From NCBI GenBank assembly GCA_016871535.1, contig VHCZ01000017.1, positions 1 to 48,201 of the forward strand: a stretch of 48,201 bases of DNA, in the 5' to 3' direction. The notes below the pieces were generated by a model. It worked only from the letters and a program-made list of their open reading frames with translations. It made no database searches and was not told where the DNA came from. Below, piece after piece: positions 27,985 to 36,156 of the stretch. How positions within the stretch are numbered: position 1 is the stretch's first letter; each line of letters starts with the position of its first letter. The position numbers and the translations under genes were made by a program. This DNA comes from Verrucomicrobiota bacterium. GTDB taxonomy: Bacteria > Verrucomicrobiota > Verrucomicrobiia > Limisphaerales > SIBE01.

Positions 27985-29163
27985 TCATTCGGCAAATCGA
28001 TACGTCCTCGGCTTCCAGTGTCTCTTGGCCGCCAAACTCCGGCCCAGTGCGACGAATGGCCCAAAGACCAGGAGCGAACACACCAGCCAACGAGTCGCGC
28101 CGTTGGGCAGGAAACGCCAGAGCCCGGCGGCCACGATGTTGATCAGCGCCATCGGGAGCATGAACTTCCAGGCAAAGTTCATGAGCTGATCCATGCGCAG
28201 GCGGGGCAGCGTGCCGCGGAGCCAGATGAACAGCGCCAGAATGCCGAGGAGCTTCGCGAAAAACCAAACATAGGACGGAAGCGCGCCTTCAAAAAATGCC
28301 AGCGGCGCGTGCCACCCGCCGAGAAACAGCGTGATCGCCAGGCCGCTGATCGCGAACATGCCGAAGTATTCCCCCATGAAGAACAGCGCGAATTTGAAAC
28401 CCGAATACTCGACGAAATAACCGGCGATGATTTCGGACTCGCCTTCCGGGAGATCGAACGGGGCTCGATTCGATTCGGCGGTCGCCGCAATGAGGAACAA
28501 AACGAACCCGGCCAATCCCCACGGCGTGAACACATGCCAGGCCGGCAGCCCGTTCCAGTAATCGGCCTGAGCCGCCACGATCTCGACCGGCCGAAGGGAC
28601 CCGGCCAGCATGATCACCGTGATCGACGAGAGAATCAGCGGGACTTCGTAGCTGATCATTTGCCCGATGGCCCGCATCGCGCCGAGCAACGAGTATTTGT
28701 TGCGGCTGGACCACCCGGCCATGAAGACGGCCAACTCCGTCCCCGCTCCCACCGCGAAGAAGAACACGATGCCGGCATCCAGATCGATCGGCGCCATGTT
28801 GCGGCCATAAGGCAAAACCGAAAAGGCCAACAAGACCGGCACGACCAAAGCCAGGGGCGCGAGGAAATGGACGACGCGATCCGCGCCGCCCGGCACGATG
28901 TCCTCTTTGATCAACATTTTCAGCCCATCGGCGACCGGCTGAAAAAACCCATACGGCCCCACGCGATTCGGGCCGTAACGATTCTGAATCCGTCCCAGCC
29001 CCTTGCGCTCCAGGACGGTCGCGATGGCAAACAAGAGGGCAAAGGTCAGGATGATCGCGGAAACCGAGAGCAGGGCGGAGACGAGCGGCTGCAACGCTCC
29101 TGGAAAATGGCCGACGATCCAGTGCTTCAGCAGCACGAACAGTTGGTCAAGGGTCTCCTGCAT
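27985..29163 (-). CDS. nuoH: NADH-quinone oxidoreductase subunit H
   Basis: The 392-aa membrane protein forms the quinone-chamber subunit of complex I. Signatures include RKGLGRIQNRYGPNRVGPYG (about residues 53-72), MAGWSSRNKYSLLGAMRAIGQMISYEVP (about 150-177) and ESNRAPFDLPEGESEIIAGYFVEYSG (about 227-252). These carry the acidic loop residues coupling quinone chemistry to the membrane arm. Length is at the upper end for bacterial NuoH but intact. nuoI lies upstream with a 170-nt gap containing heptamers; nuoJ lies downstream. Confidence 0.95.
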   Translation of the reverse strand: MQETLDQLFVLLKHWIVGHFPGALQPLVSALLSVSAIILTFALLFAIATVLERKGLGRIQNRYGPNRVGPYGFFQPVADGLKMLIKEDIVPGGADRVVHFLAPLALVVPVLLAFSVLPYGRNMAPIDLDAGIVFFFAVGAGTELAVFMAGWSSRNKYSLLGAMRAIGQMISYEVPLILSSITVIMLAGSLRPVEIVAAQADYWNGLPAWHVFTPWGLAGFVLFLIAATAESNRAPFDLPEGESEIIAGYFVEYSGFKFALFFMGEYFGMFAISGLAITLFLGGWHAPLAFFEGALPSYVWFFAKLLGILALFIWLRGTLPRLRMDQLMNFAWKFMLPMALINIVAAGLWRFLPNGATRWLVCSLLVFGPFVALGRSLAAKRHWKPRTYRFAE

Positions 29164-29249
29164 AAATCAGCCCTCGCGAGCCGGAGCGCGGGCGGCCTCG
29201 CCCGCAGGGCGTTCGATTGGCCTATGAGCGCAAGGGCTGTGGTTTTTCG

Positions 29250-29284
29250 ATTTCAAATTAGAAATTTCAGATTTGTGATTCGCG
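29250..29284. repeat. Degenerate 7-bp array in the nuoI/nuoH spacer
   Basis: Five units keep a 7-bp phase: atttcaa, attagaa, atttcag, atttgtg, attcgcg. They share the ATT start but have diverged tails. The rest of the 170-nt spacer holds nothing I recognise. Confidence 0.55.
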
Positions 29285-29333
29285 GGCGAGTCGGCGTGCT
29301 CCCTGACGTCGGCTATGGTCCCTGGGAAACGCA

Positions 29334-29963
29334 TCAAGCGGGCACGGGCTGGGGCGCAGGGCTGGGTTTGGCGGTTGCCGTCGGGGAGACGGGTTTGGGC
29401 GCGGCCGCCGCTTTGGCTTTGGCTTCCGCATCAGCTTTGGCTTTCGCTTCGGCCTTGGCCTTTTCAGCCGCCAATCGTGAATCCACCTCGTCGGCTTCGG
29501 CGGGATGGATTTTGTGATAGTAAGCGTTGGACTTGGCGAGCTGGCGCTTGTCGATCAGCAGCCCGCCAAAGCGGTCGTCGTTGCTCAATTCAAACTCGGT
29601 GTCCATCTTGATCGCATCGAACGGGCAAACCTCGACGCAGATTTGGCAGCTCATGCAAACCGAGACATCGATATCAAACACCTTGGGATGCTTCTGAGGT
29701 TTGCCCTTCTCATCCCGTTCCAGGACAATGTAGATGCACTGCGGCGGGCATTCCTTCTCGCAAATCTTGCAAGCGACGCAGCGCAAACCCTTCTCCGGAT
29801 CGTCCCCGTCATAGACCAAAAACGGGAAATTGCGATTGTTCTCCTTCATCGGCAGGCGTTCTTCGGGATACTGAACCGTAATCAGCCGGTCGGTATCCAC
29901 ATAACTGCCCGCGAAGTTCTTGGCTGTTTCCGCGAGACCTTTGATAATGCCAGTGCCGAGCAT
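29334..29963 (-). CDS. nuoI: NADH-quinone oxidoreductase subunit I (8Fe ferredoxin)
   Basis: The 209-aa protein carries the two tetranuclear clusters N6a/N6b. The first set is Cys62, Cys65, Cys68 and Cys72 in CVACKICEKECP; the second is Cys103, Cys106, Cys109 and Cys113 in CMSCQICVEVCP. Both are complete CxxCxxCxxxCP motifs. The last 45 residues or so are an Ala/Lys/Glu-rich coiled segment followed by a Pro-rich tail (KPVSPTATAKPSPAPQPVPA). Neither is part of canonical NuoI; this could be a lineage-specific extension. Position between nuoD and nuoH follows the cluster order without E, F and G. Confidence 0.93.
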   Translation of the reverse strand: MLGTGIIKGLAETAKNFAGSYVDTDRLITVQYPEERLPMKENNRNFPFLVYDGDDPEKGLRCVACKICEKECPPQCIYIVLERDEKGKPQKHPKVFDIDVSVCMSCQICVEVCPFDAIKMDTEFELSNDDRFGGLLIDKRQLAKSNAYYHKIHPAEADEVDSRLAAEKAKAEAKAKADAEAKAKAAAAPKPVSPTATAKPSPAPQPVPA

Positions 29964-30060
29964 AGTTAACTTTGCACGGCGCAGTTAAAGAAAACGCCCG
30001 GCTTTTGGCAAGGAACGTTCTTGCTTTAGACTGCGCTTTTCTTGGCGTGCCCGAATCTAC

Positions 30061-30095
30061 CAGTAATCAGTGGTCAGTAATCAGTGGTCAGTGTC
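30061..30095. repeat. 7-bp tandem array (cagtaat/cagtggt x2, cagtgtc)
   Basis: Five heptamers alternate cagtaat and cagtggt, then end with cagtgtc. The array sits in the 220-nt nuoD/nuoI spacer. The same family (atcagtg/atcagta) occurs at 5773-5807. A weaker run (acaactg, ataactg) follows near 30150-30170. Nothing else is recognised in this spacer. Confidence 0.75.
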
Positions 30096-30183
30096 CAGGG
30101 GCACCCGCCGCTCCCAAATCTGCGTTCGGAACCCTTCTCTTCTCTGACAACTACGGACAACTGATAACTGATTGCCGGAACAC

Positions 30184-31374
30184 TCACCGGTCCACCTCGC
30201 CGAGCACGATATCCACGCTGCCCAGCGTGATGACCACGTCCGGCACGGTCTGGCCCAGGCACATGTCCTCCAGGATGGTCAAGTTGATGAAGCTCGGCGG
30301 ACGCACCCGATACCGATACGGATTGGGCGAGCCGTCGCTGATAAGATAAAAGCCCAGTTCGCCTTTGGGCGCTTCGATGCGGCCATAAGCTTCGCCCGCT
30401 TTGGGCCGGAAGCTGCGAATCTTCGCTTTAGGATCCATGATCGGACCCGGCGGAATATCGCGCAGGGCAGTCTTCAAGATTTTCAGCGATTCGCGCATCT
30501 CCAGGAACCGGATCATGTAGCGGTCGTACACGTCGCCGTGCTCGCCGAGCGGAACCCGGAACTCGAAGCGGTCGTAGATGCCGTATTTGTCCACTTTCCG
30601 GATGTCGTAATTCACGCCGCTGGCGCGAAGCATCGGCCCGGTGATGCTGGCGTTGATCGCCAGTTCCGCGGGGAGCACGCCAACGCCTTGCGAGCGGGCG
30701 AGCAGGATTTCGTTTTCCGAGAGGAGCCGGTCGTATTCGTCGAGGAAGCGGGGGTAATCGTCCACGACGCGTTTGGCTTCTTCGATCCAGCCCGGCGGCA
30801 GATCGACGCGGCAGCCGCCAAACCGCATGTAATTGCACATCATCCGCGAGCCGCTTAGCGCTTCGAACAGGTCGAGAATCTTCTCCCGCTCCCGAAACGC
30901 GTACATGAGCGGCGTTCCCAGTGCTCCCATGTCTTGCACCAGAAAGCCGATCAAACAGGTGTGATTGACCAATCGGGTCAGCTCCGCCGTGATGACGCGG
31001 ATGTATTCGGCGCGTTCGGGTGGCTGCAGGCCGGCCAGCTTCTCGACGCTGAGCGCGTAGGCCCAGTTGTTGGTCATTGAACAAAAGTAATCCAGCCGGT
31101 CCGTATAGGGCATGGATGCCAGGTAAGTCGTGCCTTCGGCAATCTTCTCGTGATTGCGGTGCAGGTACCCGAACACGGGCTTGAGCTTGACGACGCGTTC
31201 GCCGTCCAGGACGACGTCCATGCGAAACACGCCATGCGTGGAGGGATGGTGCGGCCCCATGGCGATTTCCAGGAGCTCGCTCTCGATCTCGCCGGTCGGG
31301 GAGACTTTGGGACGAATCTCGTAGTTTGGATGCGAAGTGACAGCCTGTTGTGCCGTCTCAAGAATTGCGCTCAT
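30184..31374 (-). CDS. nuoD: NADH-quinone oxidoreductase subunit D (49-kDa)
   Basis: The 396-aa protein has the family N-terminal motif [13 protein letters not shown] (residues 39-51), with the quinone-contacting His47. The quinone-contacting tyrosine is in RLDYFCSM (Tyr96). The C-terminal segment [36 protein letters not shown] is also typical. nuoD is separate from nuoC here rather than fused. A 71-aa gene is inserted between the two. Length is normal. Confidence 0.96.
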   Translation of the reverse strand: MSAILETAQQAVTSHPNYEIRPKVSPTGEIESELLEIAMGPHHPSTHGVFRMDVVLDGERVVKLKPVFGYLHRNHEKIAEGTTYLASMPYTDRLDYFCSMTNNWAYALSVEKLAGLQPPERAEYIRVITAELTRLVNHTCLIGFLVQDMGALGTPLMYAFREREKILDLFEALSGSRMMCNYMRFGGCRVDLPPGWIEEAKRVVDDYPRFLDEYDRLLSENEILLARSQGVGVLPAELAINASITGPMLRASGVNYDIRKVDKYGIYDRFEFRVPLGEHGDVYDRYMIRFLEMRESLKILKTALRDIPPGPIMDPKAKIRSFRPKAGEAYGRIEAPKGELGFYLISDGSPNPYRYRVRPPSFINLTILEDMCLGQTVPDVVITLGSVDIVLGEVDR

Positions 31375-31383
31375 CGAGTTGGA

Positions 31384-31599
31384 TCAAACGGTCTCTTTGA
31401 TGTGCACCGAGGTTATGAGGGGAACGTCGATAATGGCGGTGCCGCCGGTGTCGAGGTGAATGAAGAGCAAACGCCCGTTGGGGTGCAAACTCACGTGATC
31501 GCCCGAGGGGACCTCGTACTCGCCATCGCCCGCGACCCGTACTTTGAAAGGCCGAAACGGCCGTTCCTCAAGTCGGCGTTTGATTTCGTCCTTCGTCAT
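31384..31599 (-). CDS. Small uncharacterised protein between nuoC and nuoD
   Basis: The 71-aa protein (ATG 31599) starts MTKDEIKRRLEERPFRPFKV, followed by beta-rich residues (GEYEVPSGDHVSLHPNGRLL) and IIDVPLITSVHIKETV. I recall similar stand-alone small proteins in planctomycete and verrucomicrobial genomes, without known function. Its stop is 9 nt before the nuoD start on the same strand, so it appears cotranscribed. I assign no role in complex I. Confidence 0.6.
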   Translation of the reverse strand: MTKDEIKRRLEERPFRPFKVRVAGDGEYEVPSGDHVSLHPNGRLLFIHLDTGGTAIIDVPLITSVHIKETV

Positions 31600-31631
31600 G
31601 GTGCGAGTTTCGGGGGTCGGAAGTCCGTTGT

Positions 31632-31687
31632 CAAAGCTTCAAGGCATCAACGCTTTAACGCTCCAACGCTGCAACGCTTCAACGACT
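31632..31687. repeat. 8-bp tandem array at the nuoC 3' end
   Basis: Seven octamers (caaagctt, caaggcat, caacgctt, taacgctc, caacgctg, caacgctt, caacgact) run through the end of nuoC. The nuoC stop codon (31679-31681) is supplied by the last unit. This is one of the few 8-bp members of the class. Confidence 0.75.
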
Positions 31688-32323
31688 CACTCCACCGCTC
31701 GTTTGCGGAAAGTGCTTCTTCGCCTTTTCCAGCACGCGATCGTGTGGCGTCGGCTCGTATTCGTAATCGTCGGGTTCCACATAATCCTTGCGCATCGGAT
31801 AATCCTTGAATTCGTCCCACATGAGAATCCGGCGCAAATCTGGATGCCCGTCGAAAACGATTCCGTAGAGGTCGTAAATCTCGCGTTCCTGGAATTCCGC
31901 CCCGCGCCAGACCGGGGTGAGGGACGGCAGATGAGCTTTGTCACTCCGGTTCTCCGTGCGCATCCGGAGGACGAGCGGTCCGTGCTTCAAGGTCATCGAG
32001 TAGAGGTGATAGACCGCCTCAAGGCAACCTGGCTTTTTCGTCTCGATGGTTTGTTCGACCTCTTTCTCCGCGCCGTCCACGGTTTTCTTGACTTTCACCT
32101 TTTCCTTCGTGACCGAGTCGGGCCAATCGACGCCGGTGGCGTTGGAACAAAAATCGAGCCGGAGTTCGGGATCGTCGCGGAGAAACTTGGCGACAGCCAG
32201 CGCATGCGCATTGTCCACAAGCAGCGAATGCTGGGCGCTGGAACTGTCGTTGCGGATGATTTCAATTCGGGCGCCCGGCACTGCGGCTTCAATTCGCGTT
32301 TTGATTTGGTCAACGTGTTGCAA
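31679..32323 (-). CDS. nuoC: NADH-quinone oxidoreductase subunit C
   Basis: The 214-aa NuoC has the central signature [34 protein letters not shown] and C-terminal [10 protein letters not shown], typical of the 30-kDa subunit. It starts at a TTG (32323) beside a 9-bp repeat array. There is no better start, and the first codons overlap the upstream four-helix-bundle gene by 14 nt. A charged insertion, [20 protein letters not shown] near residues 75-95, is unusual and may be a surface loop. The stop lies in the 31632-31687 octamer array. Confidence 0.9.
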   Translation of the reverse strand: MQHVDQIKTRIEAAVPGARIEIIRNDSSSAQHSLLVDNAHALAVAKFLRDDPELRLDFCSNATGVDWPDSVTKEKVKVKKTVDGAEKEVEQTIETKKPGCLEAVYHLYSMTLKHGPLVLRMRTENRSDKAHLPSLTPVWRGAEFQEREIYDLYGIVFDGHPDLRRILMWDEFKDYPMRKDYVEPDDYEYEPTPHDRVLEKAKKHFPQTSGGVSR

Positions 32324-32564
32324 GGGTTAAATGGGTTAAAAGAGTTAAATGGTTGATCTCATCCAGATAATGGTATCGTCCGTGTCCTTCCGCGATATTG
32401 TTGGTCAGAGAAACCGCCGCTCGGCGGATTTGGCTCGCCAATTCGAATCGTTCAAATTCAGGTAACGTCCGGCTTGCCGCGTACATACCCTTCCGAAACA
32501 ATCGCGCGGCCTTGTACACCTCCAGGTCTTCAAAAGTTCTGAATGATTTCGCAACGGCCTCCAT
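32310..32564 (-). pseudogene. Four-helix-bundle (23S rRNA IVS-type) protein, truncated
   Basis: The 84-aa frame matches the first half of the four-helix-bundle/IVS family: FRTFEDLEVYKAARLFRKGMY, then SQIRRAAVSLTNNIAEGHGRYHY. Full members run about 115-125 residues with two more helices. Here the frame leaves the family after GHGRYHYLDE and continues with [14 protein letters not shown]. That tail is encoded by the 9-bp gttaaatgg array at 32324-32350. The simplest reading is that the array replaced or displaced the 3' half. Family members are of unknown function, often within rRNA or near reverse transcriptases. It lies inside the nuo operon between nuoB and nuoC and overlaps the nuoC start. 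Confidence 0.65.
32324..32350. repeat. 9-bp tandem array (gggttaaat/gggttaaaa/gagttaaat)
   Basis: Three nonamers with a TTAA core overlap the 3' end of the truncated four-helix-bundle gene and abut the nuoC start. Related TTAA-core nonamers recur at 32573-32607, 33232-33260, 33650-33692, 33791-33826, 37806-37832 and 38571-38612. Confidence 0.7.
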
Positions 32565-32572
32565 AGCCCCCT

Positions 32573-32607
32573 CATTTAACGATTTAACCCTTTTAACTCA
32601 TTTAACC
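32573..32607. repeat. 9-bp array in the nuoB/four-helix-bundle spacer
   Basis: Units atttaacg, atttaaccc, ttttaactc, atttaacca keep a TTAA core at 8-9-bp spacing, in inverted orientation relative to 32324-32350. The two arrays flank the four-helix-bundle remnant on both sides. Confidence 0.65.
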
Positions 32608-32610
32608 AGA

Positions 32611-33234
32611 TCACTCCCCCCTCGTCACGACAGGCGGCTGCCACACCTTTTCGTTATGCGGCGGCTCCAGATCATGCGCGCCGTACCGGGGAATCGTGAA
32701 TTCACTTGGCGTTTCGGGGTCGAGATGCCGCGCGCGGTCTGCTCCGAACAGCTTCTGCGCATCGATCCGGCGTTGCAGCGTCATGAACGCGTGCAGCAAA
32801 GCTTCGGGCCGGGGCGGACAGCCTGGAATATGCACGTCCACCGGGATGTATCGGTCGATGCCCTTGAGCACGTTGTAGCCCTGCTTGAACGGTCCGCCGG
32901 AAATGGCGCATGCGCCCATGGCGATCACGTATTTCGGCTCCGGCATCTGGTTGTAAAGCCGCACCACCTGCGGCGCCATCTTCTTTGTGACGGTCCCGGC
33001 AACGATCATCAAGTCGGCCTGGCGGGGAGAAGGCCGGAAAACTTCCGCGCCAAACCGGGCCAGATCCCAGCGCGCCATGCACGCGGCGATCATTTCGATC
33101 GCGCAGCACGCCAGCCCGAAATTCAGCGGCCAGACCGAGTTGAGCCGGCTCCAATTGTAAAGCCCCTCGATCGTGGTCGTAAAAATCCCTTGCTTGCTCA
33201 ACTCACTTCGCAGTCCTTCGTCCATGTAGTTCAT
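32611..33234 (-). CDS. nuoB: NADH-quinone oxidoreductase subunit B
   Basis: The 207-aa protein holds the N2 iron-sulphur cluster that reduces quinone. The ligands are Cys43 and Cys44 ([10 protein letters not shown]), Cys109 (MGACAISGG) and Cys139 ([11 protein letters not shown]). The N-terminus and the conserved arginines ([14 protein letters not shown]) are intact. The C-terminal extension after the core is about 40 residues and Pro-rich. The ATG at 33234 follows nuoA by 33 nt, with a 9-bp array in the spacer. Confidence 0.96.
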   Translation of the reverse strand: MNYMDEGLRSELSKQGIFTTTIEGLYNWSRLNSVWPLNFGLACCAIEMIAACMARWDLARFGAEVFRPSPRQADLMIVAGTVTKKMAPQVVRLYNQMPEPKYVIAMGACAISGGPFKQGYNVLKGIDRYIPVDVHIPGCPPRPEALLHAFMTLQRRIDAQKLFGADRARHLDPETPSEFTIPRYGAHDLEPPHNEKVWQPPVVTRGE

Positions 33235-33267
33235 TAACTCTTTTAACCCATATAACCGCCCCCGGAT

Positions 33268-33645
33268 TTACTTCCACACCAGCACCCCTTTCTGCCACGC
33301 CCAAACTAATCCCTCTGCGAGCAACAAAAGAAATATCATCATGGCCACGAAAGCCCCAACCGACAGATTCGTGAATGCGACCGCGAAGGGAAACAGGAAA
33401 ATCGCCTCCACATCAAAGATAAGAAACACGATGCCATAAAGGTAATACTCGGACCGGAACTGAATCCATGCATCGCCTTTCGATTCCAGGCCGCATTCGT
33501 AGGCCGCGTTCTTCGAGCTTCCTGGCTTGGGAGGCGCAACGGACTTGGCCCATAACCGAGCGAGAGCCAGAGGAACCAACGGAAAGACGATGGCCACGAA
33601 CAGAAACACCGCCAGAAACAGGTAGGGGTGATATTCGACGTTCAT
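33268..33645 (-). CDS. nuoA: NADH-quinone oxidoreductase subunit A
   Basis: This is the first nuo gene of the cluster. The 125-aa, three-helix protein has the NuoA signature KNAAYECGLESKGDAWIQFRSEYYLYGIVFLIFDVEAIFLFPFAV, with acidic residues in TM2 near the quinone/E-channel region. The ATG at 33645 is preceded by the repeat-rich gap 33646-33841, where the operon promoter should lie. Length is typical (about 115-135). Confidence 0.95.
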   Translation of the reverse strand: MNVEYHPYLFLAVFLFVAIVFPLVPLALARLWAKSVAPPKPGSSKNAAYECGLESKGDAWIQFRSEYYLYGIVFLIFDVEAIFLFPFAVAFTNLSVGAFVAMMIFLLLLAEGLVWAWQKGVLVWK

Positions 33646-33841
33646 AGCGTTACATCGTTAAATGAGTTGAATGGTCAAGAGAGTTAAATGGTCGAATCAG
33701 CACCTTCAGTCAGAATCAGGATTGGGCGGGGCCTCTGCGATGCCGGGCGATTGCGCGGGCCGGAGAATGCAAGGATACAAACGCATTTTACTTAACCCCT
33801 TTACCTCGTTTAAACCTGTTGAACCGCTTTGGGACGGCAGT
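33646..33841. other. Repeat-rich region upstream of the nuo operon
   Basis: The 196-nt region holds two 9-bp arrays: near 33650-33692 (cgttaaatg, agttgaatg, gtcaagaga, gttaaatgg) and at 33791-33826 (ttaacccct, ttacctcgt, ttaaacctg, ttgaaccgc). The second is roughly inverted relative to the first. The nuo promoter is expected here but I cannot place it. Confidence 0.55.
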
Positions 33842-34120
33842 TCACTTCGGCTCGCGCGGTTCGTGCCGTCGCAGACCGACCAATTCCGCAATCTCATCGA
33901 ACTCCGCTGCGCTGACCTCTTCGAGCCGTTTGCCTTTGCCCGAAAGCTTCTCGTTGATCTTGATCGCCTTTTCGACCATCGAGTCGTGGGTTTCCTGAGT
34001 GCCGCCGAGGAGCGCGAAGTTCGGGCCAGTCGTAATCCGCTTGTGACCGTCGGAATCCAGGCCCAGGCCGAACAATACGGCCTTGGGAGAAGTCCTCTTC
34101 CCGCTGGGTGCTTTAGACAT
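33842..34120 (-). CDS. Conserved hypothetical protein, 92 aa
   Basis: The product (MSKAPSGKRTSPKAVLFGLG...) has a small alpha/beta look. The first part has GLDSDGHKRITTGPNFALLGG, followed by a basic-acidic helix ETHDSMVEKAIKINEKL. I recall similar short proteins in verrucomicrobial genomes, without any known function. It is separated from nuoA by the repeat-rich gap and from the L7Ae-like gene by about 300 nt. No domain or cofactor motif is visible. Confidence 0.55.
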   Translation of the reverse strand: MSKAPSGKRTSPKAVLFGLGLDSDGHKRITTGPNFALLGGTQETHDSMVEKAIKINEKLSGKGKRLEEVSAAEFDEIAELVGLRRHEPREPK

Positions 34121-34421
34121 GGGTAAACACTAGGTAACGGCGGATTCCTGTCAAGTGGAGTCTCCGGCTGGCCGGCTGGCGCAAGGGTGCGATTCAAACG
34201 GTGCGATTCAAACTGTCGGTCAACGAAGTCTTCTCTCTCCCTTCCCGAAGGGAGGAGAGGGCTGGGGAGAGGAGGGGCGTCCGATTTCGCTTTTCCAAGA
34301 AACCCCTCGTTTTGGTGCCTGTCGTTCCTGCCCTGGTGCTGGCGGTTTACACCGGCCTGGAACAGCGGCGATTTGGCGCCTTCAAAGTCGAGAAGAAGTT
34401 AGTTCGCAGAACCGCGTCCTC
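34121..34421. other. Intergenic region with a 14-bp duplicate and a palindromic element
   Basis: A 14-bp unit (gtgcgattcaaacg/t) occurs twice in tandem at 34187-34214, a length of two heptamers. A GC-rich palindromic element of the ctctccc/gggagag class follows at 34232-34277. The plus-strand frames crossing the region have no credible start or family. I annotate no gene. Confidence 0.5.
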
Positions 34422-34775
34422 TCACAGGGGTTTAGTCTTGTCAGAGGGGCTGATCGGTCTGTTGATCCGGTGCGGTTTGAGTTCAGCGTAAATGGACTGC
34501 GCGAGACCGGACTTCGCAAATCCGATCACTTTCGCGCCTTTGATCCCGAAAAACTTCTCCAGATCAGCCTCCGTGTAACGCTGCACAACCGGGTAGTGCG
34601 CAAAATCGGCCAGCACTTCCGCACGGCTGTTTTCGGAGAGATCGGAAGTGATCAGAACGAAGTGCAGCTTGCCTTTGCTGCGCCGCAGCGTCTCGCGTCC
34701 AACCAGCAGATTCCGCGAGCGCATCACAAACGGGAACAAACGTTCCACCGGCCGTGGGGAGTCCTCCTGCTTCAT
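34422..34775 (-). CDS. L7Ae/YlxQ-like protein
   Basis: The 117-aa protein resembles the L7Ae/L30e-like RNA-binding fold. MRSRNLLVGRETLRRSKGKLHFVLITSDLSENS is followed by YPVVQRYTEADLEKFFGIKGAKVIGFAKSGLAQSI. The lysine in SKGK and the FAKSGLAQ helix fit proteins of the YlxQ type, which bind structured RNA. Unlike many ylxQ genes, this one is not beside nusA or infB. It starts 9 nt after the cupin gene stops on the same strand. Assignment is from fold pattern and is moderate. Confidence 0.6.
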   Translation of the reverse strand: MKQEDSPRPVERLFPFVMRSRNLLVGRETLRRSKGKLHFVLITSDLSENSRAEVLADFAHYPVVQRYTEADLEKFFGIKGAKVIGFAKSGLAQSIYAELKPHRINRPISPSDKTKPL

Positions 34776-34784
34776 CGGGGCCCG

Positions 34785-35492
34785 CTACTTTTTGAACTCG
34801 ACGACCATCACTTCGAGCGGTTTGTCGCTCAAGTTCTCTTCCACGTGTTTGGAGGGGCGGCCCGCGGTCACGTCGCCGGGAACTTTGATCGCCGTTCCGG
34901 ATTGTCCATCGGCACTCGTCACTTTCAAGCGGCAGTCGGTCAAGAAGACCACGACGTAGCTCCAGGCGTGTTCATGCAGCACCCCCTTTTCGTGCGGTCC
35001 GTACCGCGCGCGAACGACGCGCACCTGTTCGTTGTCGATTTCCACTTTGCAGTGCTTCGGATCCAGCCTCACCCAATCCAGATCGGGAGGATTCGCGGCC
35101 TTGGCGCCGTCCGGTTTCGACTTCAATTCCACCTCCACGATCCGGACCGAATGATCGGCCACGTTGAAGCTGACGTGAGGCCGGGTTGTCACCGCGCTCC
35201 ACAAAACTTCGCCCGCCTTGAAATCGAGTGTCTCCACGGCGCCCGCGGTATCCGTCAGGGTCATTTTGCCGGGATCCAGATAGATCATCACGCGGTTCAT
35301 TTTGTGTTCGTGCAGTTCGCTCTTGGCGCCGGGCGGCGAGCTGACCACCAGGACGCGCGCGTGATCATTGTCAACCTTGACCCGGTCGTCCGCCGCCTCA
35401 ACGGTGAGGGCCAGGGCCCCTGCCGCCAGAGTGGCGACTTGGAAGAACGCCGCCGCACGACGGAGCAACCGGCTTGGAGAATCGGGTTTCAT
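34785..35492 (-). CDS. Secreted double-cupin protein
   Basis: The 235-aa protein has a signal peptide (RRAAAFFQVATLAAGALALTVEA, about 11-33) and two tandem cupin-like halves. These are VKVDNDHARVLVVSSPPGAKSELHEHKMNRVMIYL (about 38-72) and VEIDNEQVRVVRARYGPHEKGVLHEHAWSYVVVFL (about 149-183). The repeated HEH in each half could bind a metal. Bicupins act as isomerases, dioxygenases or sugar-binding proteins; no substrate can be chosen. The L7Ae-like gene follows on the same strand. Confidence 0.7.
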   Translation of the reverse strand: MKPDSPSRLLRRAAAFFQVATLAAGALALTVEAADDRVKVDNDHARVLVVSSPPGAKSELHEHKMNRVMIYLDPGKMTLTDTAGAVETLDFKAGEVLWSAVTTRPHVSFNVADHSVRIVEVELKSKPDGAKAANPPDLDWVRLDPKHCKVEIDNEQVRVVRARYGPHEKGVLHEHAWSYVVVFLTDCRLKVTSADGQSGTAIKVPGDVTAGRPSKHVEENLSDKPLEVMVVEFKK

Positions 35493-36156
35493 GGTAGGAG
35501 AATATTTGGTTCCGCACTGCCAATTTCAAACTTGAAATTTGATGAGAAACTAAAATTTCAGATTTGTCCGCGTGCCTCGGCCTCGCGGCGGAGTGGGTGA
35601 GCCGGAGACAGCATGTTCAGGAGCTTCTTCTGAAATACGTCGGCCCGTTGCCGTGCCTCCAGGCGGTCGCGCTCCTTCTGGTTCAGATGGCGTTGTCCCT
35701 TGATCTCAGAGTTCTAGAGTTCTGGAGCGAGTCGGCCCAGGCCCGTAACTGCCGCGAGCAGGACTCGGCAATCGATTTCAGATTTGAGATTTGAAATCCT
35801 TCATCCACGGACGCCGCTCAAGCAAACAGAGCATTGAGCGGACTTCGCCCGCTGATCCCCGAGCGATGTAGAGGAACGAAAGCAATTCATTCGTCGTGCC
35901 GCGCTCGAAGCCTTCGGCAATGTTATTGGTCACTGAAAGCACGGCGCGCTCGAAGTGGTTCCGAAATGCGGCCCGCAAGCGAGGAGGCGCAGCGTCCAGA
36001 AATTCATCAGCCTGTTCGTAGAGCCTGGCGGCTTAAGGGCTTCCCTTGAGATTTCCAATCTCAAATTCGGGAGGCTCGAAGCAGGCTGAAGCAGGCCGAA
36101 GCAGGCCGCGCTTGACGAGCCGCAGCGCAACCGAGATTTTGCTGCCCGCACGACCC
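35493..36156. other. Divergent repeat-rich region containing a gene remnant
   Basis: The region between the cupin gene and pxpB holds heptamers near 35523-35543 (aatttca, aacttga, aatttga) and at 35774-35794 (gatttca, gatttga, gatttga). The remnant of a four-helix-bundle gene (35778-36032) follows, then three tandem 10-bp units of cgaagcaggc type at 36077-36106. Apart from the remnant, no ORF is convincing. Confidence 0.55.
35778..36032 (-). pseudogene. Second four-helix-bundle (IVS-type) protein, N-terminally truncated
   Basis: The minus-strand frame opens after a stop at 36033-36035 and has no credible start codon except an internal TTG. It reads ARLYEQADEFLDAAPPRLRA, then NHFERAVLSVTNNIAEGF, and ELLSFLYIARGSAGEVRSML. 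The SVTNNIAEGF and IARGSAGEV motifs are the core of four-helix-bundle/IVS proteins. The N-terminal helix is missing and the tail (MKDFKSQI plus stop) is encoded by the gatttca heptamer array. So this copy has lost its 5' end, whereas the copy at 32310 has lost its 3' end. Confidence 0.55.

Noticed and set aside
34187-34491. Plus-strand ORF with a hydrophobic stretch (LVLVPVVPALVLAVY)
   Set aside because: It begins in a 14-bp repeat, passes through the palindromic element and overlaps the L7Ae-like gene in antisense. No homologous pattern was recognised.
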